A DNA stretch of 64,000 nucleotides from Ketobacter alkanivorans (GCF_002863865.1 NZ_CP022684.1:3849990-3913989); one strand, 5' to 3'. Shown: positions 35,759 through 44,599, numbered from the stretch's first letter. Program-made: numbers and translations. The notes: generated by a model from the sequence alone, not told the origin.

Positions 35759-37042
35759 ATGAGCCAACCCCAGACACTCGGCAAATACCAAATTCAGGGA
35801 TTGCTTGGCAAAGGTGCGATGGGGGTGGTGTATAAAGGCTTTGACCCGAATATTGCCCGTGCAGTAGCCATTAAGACCATCCACGCCTCGTTGCTGGACA
35901 CCGAGATGGGGCGCGAGTTGCTGGATCGTTTTCGTAATGAGGCCCAGGCGGTAGGGCGTCTCAATCACGCCAACATCGTATCTATTTACGAATTCGACCA
36001 GGATCGCGGCACTCCCTATTTCGTCATGGAGTACGTTGAAGGTCACGATCTGAAAACCCTGATTAAAGAGGGTCGCAAGTACAGCCCATCGGAAACCGTG
36101 CACATCATCAGCGCCATTTTGAGTGCGTTGGATTACACCCATAAACTGGGCATTGTGCATCGGGATATCAAGCCTGCCAACGTGTTCATTACCCACAATG
36201 GTCAGATCAAACTGGCCGACTTTGGTATCGCCAGGGTCGACAATGCCGAACTGACCCAGATGGGCAGCGTGCTGGGAACGCCTTCGTATATGTCGCCGGA
36301 GCAGTGCAAAGGCTTGCCAGTGGATGCCCGCAGTGATCTGTTTTCCACCGGCGTCGTATTGTACGAACTGTTGGTGGGCAGAAAGCCCTTCGCCGGGGAT
36401 AACACCCACGCCATTATGCACAGCGTGTTGTCGGCAGAGCCGGATCGGCCCACTCACAAAGATCAGTCGGTGCCCAAGGCCTTCGATGGGATCATCAAAA
36501 AAGCGCTGGCCAAAGATGTACAGCAGCGCTATCAGACAGCGGCTGCGTTTCGGGATGACTTACAAAAAGCGGTGCAGCCTGCGGCCAGTAAAGGCAGCAA
36601 TAAACTGGTGATTTCTCTGGCTGCCGGGGTGGTGTTGGCTCTGGCGGTTGCCGGTGGCATGTGGTTCAAAACCCAGCGCGACCACAAGATCGTTCAGCCT
36701 GGGGTGGATGTCGTTCAAAGTGGCGTGTTGTCTGCCAAAGAACAGGCCAAGGTCGATCGCCTCATGGCCGTGGCGGAGGCCCATTTCAAAGTGGGGCGGC
36801 TGGTGTCGCCTCAGGGCAGCAATGCGTTTGAGGCCTATCAGCTGGTGTTGCAAGTGGACCCTCAGGACAGTGACGCGTTGGAAGGAATTAACCGGGTTAA
36901 GAACCGGTTCTTCAAACGTGCCCAGTTACTGGCATTGGAGGGGCGGCGTGAAGATGTGCAGAAACATCTTGAGCTGGCAGAGCGGCTGTTCCCCAATGAT
37001 GATCGCATTATGCTGCTGCGCAATCGGGCTAACGAGCAATAA
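35759..37042 (+). CDS. Transmembrane Ser/Thr protein kinase (PpkA/PknB type)
   Basis: A 427-residue Hanks-type kinase. The catalytic domain (8-270) has LGKGAMG, Lys39, HRDIKPAN with Asp136, DFG with Asp154 and GTPSYMSPEQ, so it should be active. One membrane span lies at 282-303. The exported part (325-420) is a helical, TPR-like domain (VGRLVSPQGSNAFEAYQLVL, then NRVKNRFFKRAQLLALEG). The neighbouring opposite-strand membrane protein ends in a domain of the same kind. With the nearby PP2C phosphatase and TagF it forms the kinase of a threonine-phosphorylation pathway; known relatives control type VI secretion, absent here. Confidence 0.9.
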   Translation: MSQPQTLGKYQIQGLLGKGAMGVVYKGFDPNIARAVAIKTIHASLLDTEMGRELLDRFRNEAQAVGRLNHANIVSIYEFDQDRGTPYFVMEYVEGHDLKTLIKEGRKYSPSETVHIISAILSALDYTHKLGIVHRDIKPANVFITHNGQIKLADFGIARVDNAELTQMGSVLGTPSYMSPEQCKGLPVDARSDLFSTGVVLYELLVGRKPFAGDNTHAIMHSVLSAEPDRPTHKDQSVPKAFDGIIKKALAKDVQQRYQTAAAFRDDLQKAVQPAASKGSNKLVISLAAGVVLALAVAGGMWFKTQRDHKIVQPGVDVVQSGVLSAKEQAKVDRLMAVAEAHFKVGRLVSPQGSNAFEAYQLVLQVDPQDSDALEGINRVKNRFFKRAQLLALEGRREDVQKHLELAERLFPNDDRIMLLRNRANEQ

Positions 37043-37077
37043 GGTTGCAGACAGAGGTGGTTGCAAGCAGCAGATGC

Positions 37078-38286
37078 TTAGCGTGAAGCTGGGCTGAGCA
37101 CCTCAAAGGCGGCGTCCAGCAGCAGTTGCGAATCATCCCATTCGGCCCGTCCCTGCGCTTTCTTACTGGCCGCGACGTAGATGTCCTTCAGATACACCCT
37201 CGCTTCCGACAGTTCCGGCTCGAGAGGGTATTCAGCCTGCATAAAACGCAATACTTCATGGGCGTTGCCAGGGTCTTCCAGTGGCAGCAGCAGCCCTTGA
37301 TCGGCTCGTTCTTTTAACAATGTCAGTGCGTCGGCAGCGCTCAGGTCTGCCGTCAGGGGGGAGGGCTGCGATGCGGCTTCCGGCTCGGTAGTGGCAGGCG
37401 CTTGCGGTGCCGGCTCCGCTTCGACGGTCGGCGCGTTGAATTCTGTTTCATTAACGGCGGATTCACTAAACACTGGCTCGGGGTTAGGCGCGGGCTCGGG
37501 GGTTATGGATTGTTGTGTCGGTTCGTTACTGGCGGGGTTGTTGTCTTCTGTGATGACGGTGGCCATCGGGCGTGTGCCCCAGTACCCCAGCACCATGGCC
37601 CCCAGTATCAAGGCGCCTGCCAACCACATCCAGTTGGGCGGGTTGAATGAGCGCGACGGCTTGTGATCCATTCTGTTGGATGCTGTTGAGGGGCGGTGTG
37701 GCGTGGGTTGCTGATCCTGATTGATCGAGGTGACCACCGATGGCATGGTCATGGCACGGACTTCTTCCGCGCTGGTGATCATGGTCGCATCATGCTCCTC
37801 GGCGGCCGCGCTGTCAGACGGATGATCAGCAGGCTCGGCAGAAAATTCGGCAGAATCATCCACAGCGGTTGTGCCTATCAAGGTAGGCACATCGTGCAGG
37901 CGCGCCATGTCGCTGGGTTGGCTACCCAGTGACACTTCGGTGGCGTCATCCTGGTGGGCATGCATGCTGGGGGCCACGATGGTGGCTTCTTCGTCCCCTG
38001 CAACCAGGGTGTCGGCGTCGGGGCTGGTTATGATCGGCTCCACCGGTTGATCGATGCGCGTTTGGTCGTCGTTATCCAAGGTGGCTTCTATCTCTTTTCT
38101 CAGCAGCAGAAATTCGGTGACTGGAATCGGGTGTTCGTATTGTGCCTGATCCAGCCAGCCCATGAAATGGCCACGCCGCATGGGCTCTTTGCCGATGGCG
38201 TCCTCCATAAAACGCCGCAGCTCTTCCCGTTGTTTTTTGCCTTTGCGAAAATCATCAAAGTAAGCGGAAAGAACGCGGCTCGACAT
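37078..38286 (-). CDS. Single-pass membrane protein with a multi-threonine motif array, probable kinase substrate
   Basis: A 402-residue protein of no named family. The cytoplasmic part (1-215) starts with a small helical domain and then carries six or seven acidic-x-Thr-hydrophobic motifs: EATL (Thr69), DQTRI (Thr76), DADTLV (Thr93), EEATIV (Thr102), DDATEV (Thr116), DVPTLI (Thr135) and HDATMI (Thr168). Such motifs are typical bacterial Ser/Thr kinase sites and FHA ligands. A membrane span lies at 219-236, then a Pro/Glu linker, then an exported helical domain (315-398) whose pattern LLLPLEDPGNAHEVLRFMQ parallels the adjacent kinase. It follows the caspase gene by 24 bases. Substrate role is inference. 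Confidence 0.75.
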   Translation of the reverse strand: MSSRVLSAYFDDFRKGKKQREELRRFMEDAIGKEPMRRGHFMGWLDQAQYEHPIPVTEFLLLRKEIEATLDNDDQTRIDQPVEPIITSPDADTLVAGDEEATIVAPSMHAHQDDATEVSLGSQPSDMARLHDVPTLIGTTAVDDSAEFSAEPADHPSDSAAAEEHDATMITSAEEVRAMTMPSVVTSINQDQQPTPHRPSTASNRMDHKPSRSFNPPNWMWLAGALILGAMVLGYWGTRPMATVITEDNNPASNEPTQQSITPEPAPNPEPVFSESAVNETEFNAPTVEAEPAPQAPATTEPEAASQPSPLTADLSAADALTLLKERADQGLLLPLEDPGNAHEVLRFMQAEYPLEPELSEARVYLKDIYVAASKKAQGRAEWDDSQLLLDAAFEVLSPASR

Positions 38287-38310
38287 CCTGTCTTTGCTGC
38301 CTCTGCAGAG

Positions 38311-40377
38311 TTAAATGGTGGTGCCAGGATTGAAGAAGAACTCTCCGGCCTCGTGGCCTGCATAGCGGGCCGGTGCGTATTCGGGAACCTGTTGTACGTT
38401 CAGACTACGCGCTTTGCTCTTTACCTTGCTCAGTACTTCGCGGTAAATCGAGTGGCCTTCTATGATGCCGTTGCTGCTGTTCAAAGTTTCCAAGAACGCG
38501 CGGGAGAACACCGAGTGTCCGTCACCGCCGCCATCCAGCACCGGGGCAACACCACCGGAGGTCAGAACGGTGCGCGCGCGGGCCTGAGACATGGCCATTA
38601 TCCATTCTTTCTGCAGCTCTTCGGGCATGGATTCATCCACGCGGGGCATGGCCGCTACGGACAGGGTGCCCGCATAGCAGGAATCAGCCACTACCATCAC
38701 GTGTTTGGCTTTTAGTGTGTTGAGGATGTCTGATATGGCGCTGTTGGAAATCCAATTACGCGGATTGCCTTGTTCGGCATCCACTGGCAGCCAGAAGCCC
38801 TTTTCGGTTTTGTTGTCTATTTCACCGTGGCCTGCGTAATAGATCAGCAGGTTATCCTGATCGGTCAGGGTTTCTCGCAGTTCGTTCAGCGCCGCGAGGA
38901 TCTCATAACGGGTGGCGTTTTTCAGTATGGTGGTTTTAAACCCGAATTTAGATTCCAGTAATTGTGCGGTTTCGGTGGCATCGTTAACGGCCGTTTTCAG
39001 TGCAGGATACTCGCGATATTCGTTGTTACCGATTACCAGGGCATGGTAGTTGCCCAGGTTGATGCCAGACTTGACCGCCAGGCCTTTCTGTTCGGTAGGC
39101 TGCGCTGCGGCGGCCACGGTTGAGGTTTGATCCGGTACAAGGCTGAAGTTAAAGGAAACCTTGTTGCCCTGATCGTCGATGGCCTCCATTTTCACGGTTT
39201 TGCGGCTGCCGTCGATGGGAACGTTCACCCAGAACAGGTTGTATTCATCAACCGTCTGCTCTTTGCCGTTGACCACAAAGCTCTTCAAGCCGCGGGGTGC
39301 CTTGATTTTGCCAACGATTTCTTTTTCTGTCAGGTTGGATTTCACGGGGATAGTGGGCAGCCCGCGCATCAGGGTCATGGGGGGGTCAATGATTTCGATA
39401 ACCGGCATGCTGTCTGCGCTGGCGATCAGCGTTTCAGATTCCAGCAGGCTGGTGTTGGTGGACGCCATTTGATTGCTGATTTGCTGCAGTTGCTGGCTGG
39501 CATCGGCCAGCTGCTTCTGCTGGGTGCTGACTTCAAGTTGGGCTGATTGCAGCTCTGAGCGCAGTTGCTTGATCAGCTCCTGGCTCTGTTGATGAATATC
39601 CTTGGACTCTTGGGCGAACAACGCCAGCTCGGCGGATTTCTGGGTTTGTTCGGCGGCAGCCAATGCTTGTTTGCGCTGGGCCAGTTCTGATTGCACGTTA
39701 GCCAGTTGGCCTTCGGCAGCGGCTAACTGCTGGCTCTTGTAAGCGACTTCATCTTTCAGGCGGGTCAGCTCCTTCTGGTCGACAGCGCGAACTTCCACGG
39801 TAGAGGAGTAGAGCAGGTCGTCGCTTTCCAGACCGGCGGCACTGCGGTACAGGTTCAGCGCCATGGCCTTATCCTGGGCCACTCCCAGGCCTTTTTCATA
39901 CAGGTTGCCGAGGTTGATCTGGGCACGGGAAAAGTTCTGCTTGGCGGCTTTTTCGTACCAGATCGAGGCCGCCTGATAATCAGGTTTCAGGCCCAGGCCC
40001 TTTTCATAAATCTCACCTACGTAGGTCTGGGCTTCAGCATCGCCGGACTGCGCCACAGGCAGCCAGATCTTCAGCGCAGTGGCGTAGTCGGCCCGGTCAA
40101 ACGCAACGTACTCGCCGCCGCGTATCTCACAATCGCTGGCGGTGGTTTTGACGGGGCGGCGAGCGGTTAAGAATGTGGTCTGGGTGCCCAGCCTTTTGAC
40201 CTGGCCTGGCAGCAGACAATCGATGATCATGAGGTCATCAGCGTTTTTGGCTTCGCTGGCGGCGGCAGACGCGCCGGGCTGGGTCGCAGGTGCCGATGCA
40301 CAGGCACTGAGAATGACGCTAAGAAAGCCGATGCAGAAACCGGTTCCGGTTACCTGAAAACGTTTGGGAGCACGCAT
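38311..40377 (-). CDS. Caspase-like (peptidase C14) lipoprotein with Sel1 repeats and coiled coil
   Basis: A 688-residue predicted lipoprotein: lipobox LSAC with Cys26, Ala next, so outer-membrane sorting is likely. Domains in order are two Sel1/TPR-like repeats (96-178), a long Gln/Ala-rich coiled coil (200-310), a beta-sandwich region (325-415), and a caspase/metacaspase domain (435-680). The catalytic dyad is intact: His517 in YYAGHGE and Cys567 in ADSCYAG. It would cut proteins in the envelope after a signal; substrates are unknown. It lies in a three-gene run after a lipoprotein hydrolase and before the threonine-array protein. Confidence 0.9.
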   Translation of the reverse strand: MRAPKRFQVTGTGFCIGFLSVILSACASAPATQPGASAAASEAKNADDLMIIDCLLPGQVKRLGTQTTFLTARRPVKTTASDCEIRGGEYVAFDRADYATALKIWLPVAQSGDAEAQTYVGEIYEKGLGLKPDYQAASIWYEKAAKQNFSRAQINLGNLYEKGLGVAQDKAMALNLYRSAAGLESDDLLYSSTVEVRAVDQKELTRLKDEVAYKSQQLAAAEGQLANVQSELAQRKQALAAAEQTQKSAELALFAQESKDIHQQSQELIKQLRSELQSAQLEVSTQQKQLADASQQLQQISNQMASTNTSLLESETLIASADSMPVIEIIDPPMTLMRGLPTIPVKSNLTEKEIVGKIKAPRGLKSFVVNGKEQTVDEYNLFWVNVPIDGSRKTVKMEAIDDQGNKVSFNFSLVPDQTSTVAAAAQPTEQKGLAVKSGINLGNYHALVIGNNEYREYPALKTAVNDATETAQLLESKFGFKTTILKNATRYEILAALNELRETLTDQDNLLIYYAGHGEIDNKTEKGFWLPVDAEQGNPRNWISNSAISDILNTLKAKHVMVVADSCYAGTLSVAAMPRVDESMPEELQKEWIMAMSQARARTVLTSGGVAPVLDGGGDGHSVFSRAFLETLNSSNGIIEGHSIYREVLSKVKSKARSLNVQQVPEYAPARYAGHEAGEFFFNPGTTI

Positions 40378-40432
40378 TGTTCACCTCAATTCAATCCATT
40401 ATGGGGTTAAGTATACCCTCAGGGGCTCGAGT

Positions 40433-41305
40433 CTACCTCGTTACTTTGTCACACATACTATCAATAGTTGTATCTAGATTGATCAGCGTCCACCAGAAGG
40501 GCCAGCCTGATCGATGATCGGCCCGCTCGATGGACAGATAGCGGGCGTTGGGCTGAGCCTGGCTGAATGCCTCGATCCAGCGCGGCAGAATCTCCTTATC
40601 CAGAGCGCCCGCCATGTGGGCTTGCTGGATGCATTCCGGCAGTGGAGGCTGGGTTGCAGGGTCCAGCGACAGGCTGAGGGGGCTGTAGCCGTGGTGCTGA
40701 ACCCACTCTGCCACCTGCAGGTTGCCCGCCAGGGTCACCACGCCGGTAACATTGGGCAGCCTGGGGGCCAGTAATACCGCCAGGGTACCGCCGCCGCTGT
40801 GCCCAATCAAGGTGATGGGGTTATTGCCGGGAAGGCTGCGTTGCAGCGCGCTTGCCATGCTGGCCACGGTTGCTTCGCTGTAGCGGGCCAGAGTCCAGCT
40901 CACCGGGCTGCAGGCCGGATCTTGCGTATGATAGTAGCAGGGTCGCCCCAGATAGAGTGCAGGCGATGTATCCTTGCTCATCATCTCTAACAACATGGGG
41001 GTGCGGGGTGTAGGGTCCAGGCTGGGGCGGCCTCGGGCATCCACCGCGCGGCCGTCTCCCTCGATGTACACGTGCCAGTGCAGAGGCCTCGGTTGAGGGG
41101 CGTTGGCCTGCTGCGCTGCTGGGTTCATCAGAATTCGGTGACGGAAAGTGACCCCATCCTGCACCTCGTTGCTGAATTGCTGATGGTCGATAATGTGCTG
41201 GTAGGAGCTGCACGCCGTGAGCAGCCCCAAGCCGAGGATGGCCACGATCATCAGCATGGACTGTGCTGTCTTGATCACTTTATCTGCATTCTTTGTTACA
41301 GCCAT
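40433..41305 (-). CDS. Alpha/beta-hydrolase lipoprotein
   Basis: A 290-residue predicted lipoprotein; the lipobox LLTAC puts the lipidated Cys at about residue 32, followed by Ser, consistent with the outer membrane. The nucleophile elbow is IGHSGGG near residue 167; strand order WHVYIEGDG near 78 and ADHRSGWPFWW near the end supply the oxyanion and catalytic His regions. Probably an esterase or lipase; substrate unknown. First gene of the leftward run with the caspase, 55 bases apart, and divergent from tagF. Confidence 0.8.
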   Translation of the reverse strand: MAVTKNADKVIKTAQSMLMIVAILGLGLLTACSSYQHIIDHQQFSNEVQDGVTFRHRILMNPAAQQANAPQPRPLHWHVYIEGDGRAVDARGRPSLDPTPRTPMLLEMMSKDTSPALYLGRPCYYHTQDPACSPVSWTLARYSEATVASMASALQRSLPGNNPITLIGHSGGGTLAVLLAPRLPNVTGVVTLAGNLQVAEWVQHHGYSPLSLSLDPATQPPLPECIQQAHMAGALDKEILPRWIEAFSQAQPNARYLSIERADHRSGWPFWWTLINLDTTIDSMCDKVTR

Positions 41306-41365
41306 GTCTATTTAAAGTCAGGTTAGAGCTAGATTCAGAGTTTAGGCGAAGAGGAATGGTATCCC

Positions 41366-42139
41366 ATGAGTGACGGGAATTCAGCGGGCTTGCACGGCAA
41401 GTTGCCACAACAGGCGGATTTTATCAGCCGCACATTGCCAATGGCGTTCACCAGCGGCTGGGATGACTGGATGCAGCGCAGCCTGCTGGCCTCTCAGGAG
41501 ATTCTCGGCAATCAATGGCTTGAGATCTATCTTACTAGCCCCGTTTGGCGGTTTGTGCTCAGTGCCGGGGTGTTTGATCAGCAGGCATGGGCTGGCGTGA
41601 TGGTGCCCAGTGTGGATAAAGTAGGGCGTTATTATCCACTGCTGCTGGCGCAACCGTTGGCAGCCGATGCCTTGCCCACGGCGCCACTGATTACGTCGGC
41701 GGATTGGTTTATGGCGCTGGAGGAGCTGGCGGTTCGCACCTTGCAGGATAATCTGCCGGTGAGTGAGCTGGAACATCAGCTGGGCCTGATACCAGCACTG
41801 CAAAGTGAGCACCGGGTCAGTCAGGGCAAGTGGGAAGTGGGCCGCCCTCTTGCCCTGTTCCAGCAACAGGATCTGAACCCTCTGCATACCTACCCCCATC
41901 TGCTGCACGAACTGCTGCGCCAGCGGTTTCCTGCTTACAGTCTGTGGAGCAGCGCCGGATCTGAGCGTGTTGCCCCCGCCCATCTCATCAGTGGTTATCT
42001 ACCGTCTCCACAATGCTACACTTCATTATTAGCAGGGGACTGGGCACAACAGGGGTGGAATACCCCGCTGGATGTGATCACACCATTGGCCTTTTGCAGC
42101 AACAACTGTAACAATACACACGACATTCAGAACGAGTAA
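41366..42139 (+). CDS. tagF: TagF-family protein (type VI secretion post-translational regulator)
   Basis: A 257-residue cytoplasmic protein. The N-terminal GLHGKLPQQADFISRTLP and WDDWMQRSLLASQEILG, then SPVWRFVLSAGVFDQQAWAG, are diagnostic of TagF/DUF2094. In Pseudomonas, TagF blocks type VI secretion until the kinase PpkA and phosphatase PppA act. It is followed by a PP2C phosphatase after eight bases, the order found in type VI clusters, but no tss/tag structural genes occur in this window. Confidence 0.88.
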   Translation: MSDGNSAGLHGKLPQQADFISRTLPMAFTSGWDDWMQRSLLASQEILGNQWLEIYLTSPVWRFVLSAGVFDQQAWAGVMVPSVDKVGRYYPLLLAQPLAADALPTAPLITSADWFMALEELAVRTLQDNLPVSELEHQLGLIPALQSEHRVSQGKWEVGRPLALFQQQDLNPLHTYPHLLHELLRQRFPAYSLWSSAGSERVAPAHLISGYLPSPQCYTSLLAGDWAQQGWNTPLDVITPLAFCSNNCNNTHDIQNE

Positions 42140-42147
42140 GAAACTGC

Positions 42148-42870
42148 ATGGTGCAGACCCATTGGCTTAGCAGCGCGGCAACTCATTGTGGCGCAGTTCG
42201 AAACATGAATGAGGATGCCTTCCTCAACCGCAACAACGATGGTTTGTGGGTAGTCGCAGACGGAATGGGCGGACACGAAGCCGGTGAGGTAGCCAGTCAG
42301 ATGATTACGGCTTCCATCGGGCGGGTGGACGTGGCTCAGCCGCTTTCGGAGGTGGTGGATGCCATTGAAGATACGCTGCTGGAAGTGCATCACAAAATCC
42401 GTACTTACTCCCGTACCCACTGTGAAGGCCGCACCATGGGCAGCACGGTGGTGTCATTTTTTATGCGCGAGTCTGTAGGCGTTTGCCTGTGGGCTGGCGA
42501 TTCCCGCCTTTATCGTTATCGTGATCAAGCCCTGCAGCAGGTGTCCGATGATCACAGTCAGGTCAACGAAATGTTGGCCCGAGGCATGATTACCCCGCAG
42601 GAAGCGATCAATCATCCGGCCTCCAACGTCATCACGCGTGCAGTAGGTGCCAGTGAAACGCTTTATATCGACGTGACCCTGGTAGAACTGAAACCCAATG
42701 ATGTGTATCTGCTGTGCAGCGATGGCCTTTACGGCGCGCTCGAAGAGGCAGAGATCGCCAGTCTGTTGGCCAGCGGTGATGTAGAAGCCGCCACCCAGGC
42801 GTTGATAGAGCGTTCGTTGCAAGCCGGGGCCCGGGACAACGTCACGGTCATAGCGGTGAAAGTGCAATGA
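42148..42870 (+). CDS. pppA: PP2C-family Ser/Thr phosphatase (PppA/Stp1 type)
   Basis: A 240-residue cytoplasmic metal-dependent phosphatase. All PP2C motifs are present: VRNMNEDAF (motif 1, metal Asp), VADGMGGHEAGEVAS (motif 2), GSTVV, WAGDSRLYRYRD, LCSDGLYGAL and ARDNVTVIAV. It should reverse phosphorylation by the kinase at 35.8 kb. Its stop overlaps the next small gene (ATGA), so translation is coupled. Confidence 0.93.
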   Translation: MVQTHWLSSAATHCGAVRNMNEDAFLNRNNDGLWVVADGMGGHEAGEVASQMITASIGRVDVAQPLSEVVDAIEDTLLEVHHKIRTYSRTHCEGRTMGSTVVSFFMRESVGVCLWAGDSRLYRYRDQALQQVSDDHSQVNEMLARGMITPQEAINHPASNVITRAVGASETLYIDVTLVELKPNDVYLLCSDGLYGALEEAEIASLLASGDVEAATQALIERSLQAGARDNVTVIAVKVQ

Positions 42871-43163
42871 TGACGCCAGAAAAAGAACAACGGCTGGCCG
42901 CCGAGATGCGTCTGATTGCCCGCCAGTATTGTGACGGGGCTTTCAACAAAATCGAATACCGTCGCCGCAGGCAGGACATTCTGCTGCAATGCGTGGATCA
43001 GGATCTTAGCGCCATCCCGGATGAACCGGTCGAGCTGTTGGACAAGGCCCCGGTGGCAAACAAGGCTCCGCCCACGGCGGTGAACTGGTTGCCATATATG
43101 ATGGTGGGGGTAACGGTGGTAGTGTTGGGAGTGATGGGTTTTTTACTGACTTCAATGATGTGA
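42867..43163 (+). CDS. Small single-pass membrane protein in the tagF-pppA operon
   Basis: A 98-residue protein: a charged N-terminal region ([20 protein letters not shown], then [11 protein letters not shown]) followed by one C-terminal membrane span ([21 protein letters not shown]). It overlaps the phosphatase gene by four bases. No family recognised; a membrane anchor or target of the phosphatase is possible. Confidence 0.72.
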   Translation: MMTPEKEQRLAAEMRLIARQYCDGAFNKIEYRRRRQDILLQCVDQDLSAIPDEPVELLDKAPVANKAPPTAVNWLPYMMVGVTVVVLGVMGFLLTSMM

Positions 43164-43173
43164 GCCTGGTGTC

Positions 43174-43683
43174 ATGGATGACCGAATGCAAGTGTGGGTG
43201 GGCGATATAACCACCCTGAAAGTCGATGCCATCGTCAATGCGGCCAATAGCCAGTTGGCCGGTGGCGGCGGGGTAGATGGAGCAATTCATCGAGCCGCCG
43301 GAGCCGAGCAGTTGCAGGCTGCCTGTCGCATGATCGGGGGGTGTGCAACCGGTCAGGCGGTGATTACCCCCGGCTTTGACTTACCCGCTAAAGCCATCAT
43401 TCATACCGTTGGCCCTGTTTGGTCCGGTGGTCAGAATAACGAAGCTACTTTATTGCGTTCCTGTTACAGCGAGAGCATGACCATGGCCGTACGGGAGGGC
43501 TTTCGTTGCATTGCATTCCCAGCGATAAGTTGTGGTGTGTATGGTTATCCTAAAGAGCAGGCGGTGGCCATTGCAGTGGATGAAGTAGAGCGGTGCCTGG
43601 AAACTTACCTCATGTTCAAACGAGTCATTTTTGCCTGTTTCGATCAGTCTATGGCGGATCTCTATAACCGCTTGCTGGCGTAA
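43174..43683 (+). CDS. Macrodomain protein, O-acetyl-ADP-ribose deacetylase type
   Basis: A 169-residue single macrodomain. Visible signatures are [31 protein letters not shown] (ADP-ribose site and catalytic Asn/Asp), HTVGPVW and [13 protein letters not shown]. YmdB-type enzymes remove acetyl or ADP-ribose groups. It is the fourth gene in the tagF-pppA operon, which adds ADP-ribose signalling to a phospho-signalling group. An alternative start four codons in is possible. Confidence 0.92.
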   Translation: MDDRMQVWVGDITTLKVDAIVNAANSQLAGGGGVDGAIHRAAGAEQLQAACRMIGGCATGQAVITPGFDLPAKAIIHTVGPVWSGGQNNEATLLRSCYSESMTMAVREGFRCIAFPAISCGVYGYPKEQAVAIAVDEVERCLETYLMFKRVIFACFDQSMADLYNRLLA

Positions 43684-43684
43684 C

Positions 43685-44140
43685 TCAGGCTACCTGAACG
43701 TGTTCCTGATGCAGATGCAGGTACTGCTGTCCCCACAGTTTAATCGGTCGGCGCACGGGGTAATGATCGTAGTTAAGCGGCTTGCTTTTCGGTTGCTCTC
43801 GCACCTCCAAACACCATAACCCTTCCGGGAAAAAGGTAAATTCCAAGCGTTTGCCATAATGATGCTGCGCCCGATAGATGCCGCTGGTGTAGGGCTGGGC
43901 CAGATCCATTTCATCCAGAATGTGTAACTCAAGATCCAGCAGATAAATATGCAACACCTCGTCGAAAGGGTTGTCATCACTGGTGATCAACACATAGCGT
44001 TGCCCTGATGCATACTGGTCCACCAGCTGACGGCCTTTCAGATGGCGTCCGGTTGGGTGGCCTTGTAACAGAACCTGTATGTGGGGCTGGTTGTCCAACC
44101 GGTAATGGCTGATGGATGAGAACAGATTGACTTTTTTCAT
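43685..44140 (-). CDS. Conserved hypothetical protein
   Basis: A 151-residue soluble protein of no recognised family (VNLFSSISHYRLDNQPHI at the start, RRPIKLWGQQYLHLHQEHV at the end). No signal or membrane segment. It converges with the macrodomain gene, stop to stop. The start at MKKVNLF was preferred over a 27-codon extension that lacks a ribosome site. Confidence 0.65.
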   Translation of the reverse strand: MKKVNLFSSISHYRLDNQPHIQVLLQGHPTGRHLKGRQLVDQYASGQRYVLITSDDNPFDEVLHIYLLDLELHILDEMDLAQPYTSGIYRAQHHYGKRLEFTFFPEGLWCLEVREQPKSKPLNYDHYPVRRPIKLWGQQYLHLHQEHVQVA

Positions 44141-44245
44141 AATCAGTCCGAAATAGCGTGATAGAGTTGGGGTCAATTCATAAGTAAGTTTAAGGGCAAT
44201 CGAGCGCACTGAAAATTGCACAGTGGAGTTTTAGATTGCGTAAAA

Positions 44246-44392
44246 ATGCCAGTATTTTTGAGGATCATGCAGGAAATGGAAAAAAAGCCCCGAATTCCAG
44301 TGGAACTGAAGCGATTTGTTGGCGCCATGCTGGCGATTATTGCCCTGATCGCAGCGGCAGCGGTGGTCGTAGATCTACTTTATGGACAGTGA
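44246..44392 (+). CDS. Small membrane protein
   Basis: A 48-codon frame encoding a basic N-terminus (EKKPRIPVELKRF) and one hydrophobic span (VGAMLAIIALIAAAAVVVDLL). Starts at codon 1, 8 or 11 are all possible; GAGGATC lies just ahead of codon 8. No family recognised. The 207 bases after it hold a weak CCCCTC/GAGGGG hairpin and otherwise nothing clear. Confidence 0.5.
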   Translation: MPVFLRIMQEMEKKPRIPVELKRFVGAMLAIIALIAAAAVVVDLLYGQ

Positions 44393-44599
44393 ATGGCCGC
44401 TTTCCCCTCTCGTTAGTCCTGAGGGGCGTGCATTTTGTGCGCAAGTGCTAAAATATCCTGCCGGGTAGTGGCACAAGCGCAAGCGGGCAACTAAGCTGCA
44501 AGAGACAAACTCTGAATTCCGTTAACGGCCTCGGCCATATAGCGGTTTCCCAATAGCGCGGCGGGAGGATCCTGCCACGGCGTTGCGTCGAGGGATTAA

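Noticed and set aside
35759-43683. A complete type VI secretion cluster
   Set aside because: Only the regulatory proteins are present; no TssB/C sheath, Hcp, VgrG, ClpV, TssJ-M or TssK-like gene was found in the window.
44450-44599. Possible c-di-GMP riboswitch before the GGDEF-EAL gene
   Set aside because: Some GEMM-like words occur (GGGCAA, GGACAAAC-like), but the conserved GCAAAGCC, CCTAAACC and tetraloop receptor elements are missing.
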